Below, piece by piece: positions 25,967-33,063 of a stretch of 34,328 bases of DNA. Source of the DNA: Polaromonas sp. (GTDB taxonomy: Bacteria; Pseudomonadota; Gammaproteobacteria; Burkholderiales; Burkholderiaceae_C); NCBI GenBank assembly GCA_013823635.1, contig PNML01000025.1, positions 1 through 34,328 of the forward strand, given 5' to 3'. The notes beneath the pieces were generated by a model. That model was not told the DNA's origin and searched no databases. It was given only the letters and a program-made list of their open reading frames with translations. The translations under genes were made by a program, and so were the position numbers. Every line of letters starts with the position of its first letter. Within the stretch, counting starts at the first letter, position 1.

Positions 25967-28438
25967 ATGCGCGGCTGGCACCTGTTCACCACGCCTCCCG
26001 CGTCAAAGCTGCGCCAGCGCGGCTTTGGCCTGCTGGAGGCCGGCCTGTTGCTGTTGCTGGTGGGCGGTGCGGTCATGGCAGGGTTTGTGGGCCTGAAAGC
26101 CCAGCAAGCCAGCGAGGAGGCAGACCTGGCCCGAACGCTGATGCAGCAGGCCGACGAGAGGGTGCTGGCCTTTGCTGCCATCAACGACCGCTTGCCCTGC
26201 CCCGACACCACGAACGATGGTCTAGAGGATCGGGCGGGTGATGTGTGTGCAGCCCAAAAAGGCCGTTTGCCGGTCAAAACGCTCGGCCTGGACGGCGCAG
26301 GGGCAGAGCGTGGCGCGGGGCGTCTGCTCTATGTGGTGCAGAGCAATGCCGACATCAATCTGGCCAACCTGGCCGACACCTACCGCCCCATTGCGTTCAA
26401 TACCGCGGGTTCGCCGCCGCGCAGCTACAACGCCACACGCAGCTATTCAAGTGGCACGGTGCTGTCTACTGCTGATCTGTGCTTCGCCACCAATGCGGCC
26501 CGCAGTATGCCAGTGGCTGCGGCGCATGCCCAATCGGGGGGAGTCGGCCTGGCCTATGCGTTGGTGCATCCGGGGCAACGGGATGCTGACGGGGTGGCAG
26601 GCAGCGCCGGTTTCGATGGCTTGAATGCGCCTGCGGCGTCGGCCGTGGCTGTGGAGCTGCCGTCAAAGACCACCAGCCTGGGCGCTTATGACGACATCGT
26701 GCAGGTGCGCAGTTACGCCGGATTGGCTCGTGCGTTGGATTGCGACCGCATCCTGGACTCCCTGAACCACCTGTCGCTGGCCACCGAGGTTGTGGAGGAG
26801 GTGAGCGAGCAGAAAACGTCAACCCGCAACTCGGCCATCATTGCCTCGACCATCAACGGCGTGAAGTCGGGTGTGGCTGCGCTGAAAGTAGGTCTTGCCA
26901 CCAAGGGGTTGGTCAAAGCCGGTGCTCAGTTGGGCGCGGCCATTGCAGCGTTGTCGGCGGCCATTGCCAGCTGCATTGTGTTGGTGGGCTGCGCGTTGAT
27001 TCCCACCATGGCCGCCGCCGTGGCGGTGTCGATTGCTTCGGTCGCCGCATTCGTGGCAACGATTGCTCTGGCCACAGCCTCATTGGCCTCGTCGCTGGTT
27101 GCGACTGGTTTGTCCATTTCGGTTGCGGTGCAGGCGGGAGCTGAAGTCAACAGCAGTTTCAATTTGAGCAACGTGACCGCAGATGCACAAACAGCTTACA
27201 ACAATGCGGTGACGCGCAAAAACACGGCACAAACCAATTACAACAACTTGCTTGCACAGTTCAACGCAACGGTGGTGCCTGCTCGCAATGCAGCCGTGAC
27301 GGCTATTGAGAATAAAGTTTCTGGCTTTGCCAATTACGTCAACGGACTCAATAACTGCAATCCGGCTGTGTACGCCGGCGACACCAATTGTTCGCCTGTA
27401 TTGAGCTTGGCAACGTACCAGGCCAGAATCAATGCGGTCAGGGACACGGGTGCTGAAATGGCCCGCACGGATTTGATCTACAGGGACGCTGATGCCGCCT
27501 ATTCGCGATCGCTCAATGCTGCAAACAATCCAGCCACGAATGCGCCAGCCAATTCTCCACTGCCTGCTGGTGCCAGGGCTGAATTGGTCAATCAACTCAA
27601 CGCAGCGCGTGCTGCCAATGATGCAGAAAAAATAGCTGGTTTGGAAAAGGCCATCGAGTATTTTGATTCGATGGCAAGTGGTCAAGCCACCACCACAGAT
27701 GATCAAAGGGTGACAAACCTGGTTGCACGCATCGATCAACTGCAGACGCAAATCAATCAGTACACCGCTCAAATCAATGCGTTGACTGTGCAAATTGGTG
27801 GCAATGCCTGCTCGCCGCTGGCAACCGTCGAGCCTTTGCGGCAAAACTGCGTTGACCGCAGTATTTTGCAAGAACAGCGCAGCAAGGCGCAGTCTTTGCA
27901 AGCCGGTTTGCAAGATCAATTGAACCAATTGGGAATGACCCCTGCTTTGGCGCTATCGTTGCGGAACACGGCAGATGCCAACCGTGCCACTGCCACCTCA
28001 AATTACAACGCGGCCGTCACAGCCCTGAATAGCGGACTGGAGTCAATGGCCTACACGGTCTGCGTGCGCAAAGACAAAGACGGCAAACTCACCAATGTGG
28101 CGGCAGATGTCAAAAGCACGGTGTGTACCGTTTACCAGTACAACGCCATCGCCTCAGACTTGGACATTATTCAATGGAAAGGAATTTTCATTCCAACAGG
28201 CGTGGTGAAAGATTTCACAGCCAAAGTGAGTGATTTGTACAACACGCAGTACGACTACGTGACCCGGGAAGGAGAGCTCACTGAGGCTCTGGCTGCACTG
28301 ACCAAAGCCCAGCAGGACGAGGCCGATGCTTTGTCCACACTGAACGCCCTGAGTGGTGTGGGGGCGGGGGGTATTCAAGTGTGGAGTGGCGCGCTCGATA
28401 TTCTGGAGCGCGCTGACAAGAAGGGGGTTGTCAAATGA
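25967..28438 (+). CDS. Giant minor prepilin, LPCPDT family, with hydrophobic and coiled-coil extension
   Basis: An 823-aa protein, several times longer than normal pilins. The prepilin site is QRG19-F20GLLEAGLLLL with E24 at +5, followed by LPCPDTTNDGLED (76-88), GRLPVKTLGL, YALVHPGQRDADG, FDGLNAP and AYDDIV, all shared with three paralogs in this operon. After this body (to about 265) comes an Ala/Val/Ile-rich hydrophobic stretch (about 318-390) and then some 430 residues rich in Asn, Gln, Ala and Thr, with coiled-coil character (NYNNLLAQFNATVVPARN, ARIDQLQTQINQYTAQINAL). The DNA from about 27170 to 28250 is visibly less G+C-rich than its surroundings, as if this part had a separate origin. 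The ATG at 25967 lies one base after the mshG stop. The function of the extension is unknown; a tip adhesin or an exported effector domain are both possible. Confidence 0.8.
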   Translation: MRGWHLFTTPPASKLRQRGFGLLEAGLLLLLVGGAVMAGFVGLKAQQASEEADLARTLMQQADERVLAFAAINDRLPCPDTTNDGLEDRAGDVCAAQKGRLPVKTLGLDGAGAERGAGRLLYVVQSNADINLANLADTYRPIAFNTAGSPPRSYNATRSYSSGTVLSTADLCFATNAARSMPVAAAHAQSGGVGLAYALVHPGQRDADGVAGSAGFDGLNAPAASAVAVELPSKTTSLGAYDDIVQVRSYAGLARALDCDRILDSLNHLSLATEVVEEVSEQKTSTRNSAIIASTINGVKSGVAALKVGLATKGLVKAGAQLGAAIAALSAAIASCIVLVGCALIPTMAAAVAVSIASVAAFVATIALATASLASSLVATGLSISVAVQAGAEVNSSFNLSNVTADAQTAYNNAVTRKNTAQTNYNNLLAQFNATVVPARNAAVTAIENKVSGFANYVNGLNNCNPAVYAGDTNCSPVLSLATYQARINAVRDTGAEMARTDLIYRDADAAYSRSLNAANNPATNAPANSPLPAGARAELVNQLNAARAANDAEKIAGLEKAIEYFDSMASGQATTTDDQRVTNLVARIDQLQTQINQYTAQINALTVQIGGNACSPLATVEPLRQNCVDRSILQEQRSKAQSLQAGLQDQLNQLGMTPALALSLRNTADANRATATSNYNAAVTALNSGLESMAYTVCVRKDKDGKLTNVAADVKSTVCTVYQYNAIASDLDIIQWKGIFIPTGVVKDFTAKVSDLYNTQYDYVTREGELTEALAALTKAQQDEADALSTLNALSGVGAGGIQVWSGALDILERADKKGVVK

Positions 28439-29559
28439 GGCGAACGCGCAGCAATGCCTTGGCGCAGCGGGGTTTTTCGCTCATTGAAATGTCGGTGGGC
28501 ATGGCGGCCAGTGCACTCATTGGTTTGGCCGTTTGGGGGCTGTACCCCAAAGCAAAACAAGTTGCTGCCGGCGACGCTGCCTTGCTGACGGCTCTGCAGG
28601 CGCAGGCTGCGGTGGATGGGTTCATCCAGCGGCAGTTCCGGTTGCCCTGTCCAGACACCGATGGGGATGGCCGGGAGAATTGCACCACGCCCAGTGCCGT
28701 GGGCTCGCTGCCCTGGCGTGACTTGGGGCTGGGTGCCGATGCGGCGGTGTTGCGCTATGGCGTCAATGGCGTGACGCTGTTGACTGCCGGGGCATCCTAT
28801 GTTCCCAACTTGCCGTTGGCCCCGATGGGGCCAACCGGCAATGTGCTGGTGACTTACGATGCCCTCGCCAACAAGAACGGGCTGGATTTGTGTCAGCAAT
28901 TGCGCCAACTGGCGGCGGGCGGTGGCGGACAAACTGCTGGGGGTGTGCCTTATGCCTACGCACTGGTGCACCCCGGTACCAACAGGGTGTTTGATGGTAC
29001 CAATCGCACAGCCTCGTTTGCATTGCCGGGCCAGCCGCACCAGGCAGACCCTGTGTACGACGACTCGGTATGGGCCGTTGGAGTGGCTGAGCTGTCGGGT
29101 ACTCTGAATTGCCCACAACGCCTGGCGGATGCGCAGGTGGCGGCACGCTCGGCCTATGCCAGTTATGACATCTGGCGCAATGCCGAGCAGTTTTATGCTT
29201 TTCGCGCGTTTGCACACCAAGTGCGGCAAACCAATGTGGTGTATGCAGGCGTCAACGTCGCCATTGCCACTCTGGACATCATCAATGCAGTGGCGACAGG
29301 TGTCACGGCCGCAGCGATTACCGCTGCCTTGCCGGAAGCAAGCATTGCTGCCGACATCATCGCTCTTGGAATCGCCACCACAGCTGCGGTTGCGGCCACA
29401 GGTGCTGCAGGGTATTCCTTGGTCACAGCCATCATCGCCGAAATCAAGGCCAATGAGCAAAAACAAGCCGCACAGACAGAGCTCAACCGAGCGGCTGCGG
29501 CGTACCTGCTCGGGTATTCCGATGCCGTGACCGCCGATCAAAAGGGGTTGCGACCATGA
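28435..29559 (+). CDS. Minor prepilin, LPCPDT family, with hydrophobic C-terminal extension (374 aa)
   Basis: Prepilin-like protein of 374 aa. The processing site is QRG13-F14SLIEMSVGM with E18 at +5. The shared family body contains LPCPDTDGDGREN (70-82, calcium-loop-like spacing), GSLPWRDLGLG, LRYGVN, YALVHPG and VYDDSV (207-212), with a Cys near 226. Past this, the chain continues with an Ala/Ile/Val/Thr-rich stretch (about 269-336) that could form a helical hairpin, and a charged Ala-rich tail. It overlaps both neighbours by four bases (ATGA), so the three large prepilins are probably made in a fixed ratio. Confidence 0.84.
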   Translation: MRRTRSNALAQRGFSLIEMSVGMAASALIGLAVWGLYPKAKQVAAGDAALLTALQAQAAVDGFIQRQFRLPCPDTDGDGRENCTTPSAVGSLPWRDLGLGADAAVLRYGVNGVTLLTAGASYVPNLPLAPMGPTGNVLVTYDALANKNGLDLCQQLRQLAAGGGGQTAGGVPYAYALVHPGTNRVFDGTNRTASFALPGQPHQADPVYDDSVWAVGVAELSGTLNCPQRLADAQVAARSAYASYDIWRNAEQFYAFRAFAHQVRQTNVVYAGVNVAIATLDIINAVATGVTAAAITAALPEASIAADIIALGIATTAAVAATGAAGYSLVTAIIAEIKANEQKQAAQTELNRAAAAYLLGYSDAVTADQKGLRP

Positions 29560-30779
29560 ACTCTCGGTATGTTGGTCGTGCGAGGGGCCGGTACCTGCGC
29601 CAAAGCGGCTTTTCTCTTGTTGAAATGGGCGTGGCCCTGGTTGTGCTGGGGGTGCTGCTCACCGCCGCGTTCACGTTCTGGCGGCTCAATGCGCAGCAAA
29701 CGGTCGTGAAGGCTGAGCGCAATGCGGCGCACGATGCTCGAACAGCGTTACTGGCGTTTGCCCAGGCTCACGCCAGGCTGCCGTGCCCGGATACCAATGG
29801 CAATGGACTGGAAGGCGGCGCATCCGGTTGTGTGGCGACCGACGTGGTCGGCACCTTCCCCTGGCGCACGGTGGGCGTGTTCGCTCCAGCGGTTCGTGAC
29901 ATGCGTTACGGTGTTTACCGGGCACCAGATGCTGCCGCTGCTCATGCCGACGTGGATTTGGCGGTTGCCAAAGACCGTTACCGTCCGCTGGTGGTCACTG
30001 GCTCGCCCCCTGCGGGGAACGATGTGTTGCTGGGCAACAGCAACCTGCTGGATTTTTGCTTTGCCTTGCAAACAGGTGGTCGCGACATGGCGGTGCATGC
30101 CGACCGACTGAGGGTTGCCAGTGACGCGGCGGGCGCCAACGTCCGGCACATGGCATTTGTGCTGGTCGCCCCAGGTTTGCTGGACGCAGATGGCAACGGC
30201 AGCAAATTGGATGGACTCAATGCTGCCGCCACGGCTGCGAACCCACTTTTCGACCATGGCGCACGCCCTTTGAGTGAAAGCTACGACGATCAGGTGCTGG
30301 CGGAGGGTTTTGACACGTTGTTTGCCGAATTGGGGTGTGGCAAGGCGTTGGGCGCAACGGGCCATGCACACTTCAATGCGGCGGCGGCCTCGCGTTTCAT
30401 GGAGCAAGCCTTCATTGATTACAAGCGACAGTTGAAGTTGCTGTCCGATGCGGCGGGAGCCAGTGTGGCATCTGCCACGGCCGGCACATTGATGGCCAGC
30501 TCGGGCTTGGCCAAGGCGATCGCAGCATCCCTCAACGTGACTTCGGTCATTTTGGTTTCCCAAGGCTCGTTGTCGGCCATCGCCGCAGCGGCAGTTGCTG
30601 CAATCATTGCCAACACGGCGGCAACGGTCACCTCGGTCGCTTCGTTGGCCACGGCCATTGCCTTCAAGGTAGAGGCCGATGGCCGTGAAACTGCATTTGC
30701 GCCCATGGTTGGCGAAATGGCGACCATTGCCGCATCGGTGGATGGCAATGCCCGTGCTGCCGATGCCGCTGGCTACTGA
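29556..30779 (+). CDS. Minor prepilin, LPCPDT family, with hydrophobic C-terminal extension (407 aa)
   Basis: Prepilin-like protein of 407 aa. The processing site is QSG18-F19SLVEMGVALVV with E23 at +5. It shares with its paralogs LPCPDTNGNGLEG (75-87), GTFPWRTVGV, MRYGVYRA, FVLVAPGLLDADGNG, KLDGLNAAA and SYDDQVL, then C261 in ELGCGKAL. The C-terminal region (about 296-371) is an almost uncharged run of Ala, Ser, Val, Ile and Thr, again a possible membrane-active or packing hairpin, followed by a short polar tail. The start overlaps the previous stop (ATGA). It is followed after 10 bases by the last pilin gene. Confidence 0.84.
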   Translation: MNSRYVGRARGRYLRQSGFSLVEMGVALVVLGVLLTAAFTFWRLNAQQTVVKAERNAAHDARTALLAFAQAHARLPCPDTNGNGLEGGASGCVATDVVGTFPWRTVGVFAPAVRDMRYGVYRAPDAAAAHADVDLAVAKDRYRPLVVTGSPPAGNDVLLGNSNLLDFCFALQTGGRDMAVHADRLRVASDAAGANVRHMAFVLVAPGLLDADGNGSKLDGLNAAATAANPLFDHGARPLSESYDDQVLAEGFDTLFAELGCGKALGATGHAHFNAAAASRFMEQAFIDYKRQLKLLSDAAGASVASATAGTLMASSGLAKAIAASLNVTSVILVSQGSLSAIAAAAVAAIIANTAATVTSVASLATAIAFKVEADGRETAFAPMVGEMATIAASVDGNARAADAAGY

Positions 30780-30789
30780 AAGACTGAAT

Positions 30790-31539
30790 ATGAAACCAGA
30801 AATACGCGTCAAACAGCGTGAGTCGACTCAGCAAGGATTTACCCTGGTCGAATTGGCCATTGTGTTGGCTGTCATCGGACTCATCGTGGGGGCGGTGGCC
30901 ATCGGAAAGGACCTGCAGCGCAATGCGGCGTATCAGCGCCTGAGCACTGATTTTGTACAGGGCTGGTTGGTGGCTTACGACACCTATGTCACCGCCACGG
31001 GGCGGGTGCCGGGTGACAGCGGCACAGCGCCCACAGGGGCGATCAGGGCATCGGTTGCGACGGCTGTGGCCACGCCAGGAAACATCCTGTGCGATGACAC
31101 CACCCCCAATTTGGTGAATGAATTTTTGGCCGCTGGCGTGGGCCTGCCCGAAGGGCGCAACGAGGCTCAGCGCAACCGATTTGTGTACCTGGATGCCAAC
31201 GGCAACCCGCAGGAAGCGCGGGTGTGTTTTCAAAACGTGACCTGGGCCGAGCCAGGTGCCGCCGTAGGCACTTACGTGGCACGGCCACGCAATGTGATGG
31301 TGCTGCAGGGCCTCACCCCGTCGCTGGCCCAGATGCTGGATTCGCAGATTGACACCCAGAACGATGCACGGTTTGGCCGTTTCCGGGAAAGCTCTCAAGC
31401 TGGTGCACACACCACGATCGTGGGTACGCCGTGGAGCAAAACCGACATCTGGAAGTTCAGTGACACCTCAGCACCCGGCGCAAATCAAGACGAAGCACAA
31501 GTTGCCACGGTCACGGCCTATTTGTTGATGAACCGCTGA
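30790..31539 (+). CDS. Type IV prepilin-like protein 3, related to the two operon-leading pilins
   Basis: Prepilin-like protein of 249 aa, last gene of the operon. The processing site is QQG16-F17TLVELAIVL with E21 at +5. The helix and the following GKDLQRNAAYQRL are close to the pilins at 12956 and 13855. The body has RFVYLDANGNPQEARVCFQN (same D-x-N-x-N-x-x-E spacing), VMVLQGLTPSLAQMLDSQID and a C-terminal DEAQVATVTAYLLMNR. It is shorter and more diverged than the other two and may be a minor or priming subunit. The ATG at 30790 is chosen because it gives a 16-residue charged leader; an in-frame upstream GTG reaches back into the previous gene. No terminator is visible after the stop. Confidence 0.86.
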   Translation: MKPEIRVKQRESTQQGFTLVELAIVLAVIGLIVGAVAIGKDLQRNAAYQRLSTDFVQGWLVAYDTYVTATGRVPGDSGTAPTGAIRASVATAVATPGNILCDDTTPNLVNEFLAAGVGLPEGRNEAQRNRFVYLDANGNPQEARVCFQNVTWAEPGAAVGTYVARPRNVMVLQGLTPSLAQMLDSQIDTQNDARFGRFRESSQAGAHTTIVGTPWSKTDIWKFSDTSAPGANQDEAQVATVTAYLLMNR

Positions 31540-31804
31540 GCTTGTTGACATGCCGTTGGTTGCTTGCGCTGTCGCACCGATACCTGGTGGTTCAGCAGCC
31601 GCACATCGGCCGCATCCTTCACGTTCACCAGCATGCTTTGCGCATTGCTCGGGTGCGCCACCACGCCGTGCATGTGGTCCAGCTTGTCAGCGGCCCATGC
31701 CACTCAGGTGCCCCGTTCAGCCATGCGGCCAGTGTCGACAGTACCGAGCGCCGCCGCACGTGTGATGCCCATGCGCCAGGCAAGGGGGCCCCAGGTCAGA
31801 TCAT
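31540..31804 (-). pseudogene. Convergent intergenic region with possible gene remnant (unidentified)
   Basis: This 265-base gap between the pilus operon and the GH8 gene has no intact gene and no clear terminator hairpin. On the minus strand one frame reads like protein (TWGPLAWRMGITRAAALG, then MAERGT, one TGA stop, then AADKLDHMHGVVAHPSN and MLVNVKDAADVRLLNHQV), running on past the pilin stop. A single stop codon interrupting a frame with a balanced composition suggests a decayed gene end. I do not recognise the family, and a chance open frame cannot be excluded. Confidence 0.3.
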
Positions 31805-32923
31805 TTACCGGCGTCCGCCCTCGCGCGCGGCCACGTCCACCAGCAGGCCCAGCGTGGCGGAGTAGTAACCCTGGCCAGCGATGGGCGGCTTGGTGGCCGG
31901 GGCTTTGCCGGTGGTCAGCAGCGTGCGGATGGCGACCACGCCCGGGTCGGCGCCGTACGAGTCAATCGAGTTGTCCAGCACATTGGCCCAGCCGGGCAAA
32001 AACGCATCGCATTTGAAGTGGTTCCAGAACTGGTTGAACGACACCAGCTTGCTGGGCTCCGCCAGTTTGGCCCAATACAGGTAGAGCGGAATGCGGGTGG
32101 CGTCGTAGCCATGGCGGGGCGGGCGGCCGGGGTCGGGCTCCAGCGGGTTGACCAGCAGCAGCCAGTCGGGCGGCAGCTTCCAGCGGCCGAATTGCGCGAT
32201 TTCCGCCAGCCGCAGGCCAGAGCGGGTCAGCGCGGCCCACTGGGGGGACGGGTCCACCTTGTTCAGCTCGTCAAACGCGGGAAATACCCAGTACGACATG
32301 TTCACCACCAGGCCCCGGGGGGTGTCGAACCCGCTGGCGCCGGGTTTCAGCACGGTACCCCAAGGGGTGCCTTCCACCACCGCTTTTTCCCGTATGGCTT
32401 TGGCGATGCGGGCCGCCTGCTCGCGGTAGGGGGGGTGTTTGAATTGTTCGGCCGCCCGAGCCAGTCCCCAGGCTATGAACAGGTCGCCGTCGGTCGCGGT
32501 GTTGGCGTCGGTCACCGCGCGTCCGGGCTCCCAGCGCCAGGCAAACAGGCCGTCGTTGCGGCTGGTGCCGAGGTTGTTCTGTGTCCAGGTCCACAGCACG
32601 TCGAACGCGGCGCGGTCGTTGGCGGCGGTGGCCAGCACCATGGCAAAGCCCTGTCCCTCCGAGTGGCTGATGTTTTGTTGTGCCGTGTCCAGCACCCGGC
32701 CATCGGCCTGCATGTAGGCCGCTTTCCATTCGCTCCAGCCCTTGAGGGGTTGGGCCTGTGCTTGCCCGGCAAGGGCCAGGGCCAGCAGCAGCGCCCAGGT
32801 GTGCCACGCTTGGGCGAGGCCGGTGCCGCACCGCTGCCGCCAGCTGCCCTTGGGTGGGGGCATGGGGCGAGCGTGTGCCGTGCGCAACTGGGCTGGGGAT
32901 GGGCAGGGGGTGGCGTCTGTCAT
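31805..32923 (-). CDS. bcsZ: Glycoside hydrolase family 8 endoglucanase (BcsZ-like)
   Basis: Predicted exported endo-beta-1,4-glucanase (372 aa from the start chosen here) that cuts cellulose-type chains in the periplasm. After a signal segment (hydrophobic ALLLALALAG, cleavage near GQAQA) the GH8 fold shows HSEGQGFAMVLA, with the Glu that serves as acid catalyst, AANDRAAFDVLWTWTQNNL almost as in E. coli BcsZ, ATDGDLFIAWGL with conserved acidic residues, and YDATRIPLYLYW. The start is uncertain: ATGs at 32923 and 32863 (352 aa) both give a signal peptide, and the frame is open to 33046; none has a clear Shine-Dalgarno sequence. No bcsA, bcsB or bcsC is nearby, so it stands alone, and it points toward the pilus operon. 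A related GH8 activity on another beta-glucan is possible. Confidence 0.88.
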   Translation of the reverse strand: MTDATPCPSPAQLRTAHARPMPPPKGSWRQRCGTGLAQAWHTWALLLALALAGQAQAQPLKGWSEWKAAYMQADGRVLDTAQQNISHSEGQGFAMVLATAANDRAAFDVLWTWTQNNLGTSRNDGLFAWRWEPGRAVTDANTATDGDLFIAWGLARAAEQFKHPPYREQAARIAKAIREKAVVEGTPWGTVLKPGASGFDTPRGLVVNMSYWVFPAFDELNKVDPSPQWAALTRSGLRLAEIAQFGRWKLPPDWLLLVNPLEPDPGRPPRHGYDATRIPLYLYWAKLAEPSKLVSFNQFWNHFKCDAFLPGWANVLDNSIDSYGADPGVVAIRTLLTTGKAPATKPPIAGQGYYSATLGLLVDVAAREGGRR

Positions 32924-33063
32924 GGCTGGTGTGGGACGGTGTGGGGGATAAATTGACCGGGCAAATGCCAGCATACCGCCGGATGGGCGGGGGGAGTGTG
33001 TGGCACGCAGGCCCGCATCGGCGAAAATGGGGGCATTGGCAGGCACCTGTGACCGTGGGTGCC

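Noticed and set aside
27600-27660. AT-rich stretch in the giant prepilin as another repeat copy
   Set aside because: Only short scattered matches; the whole surrounding kilobase is AT-rich and the core is missing.
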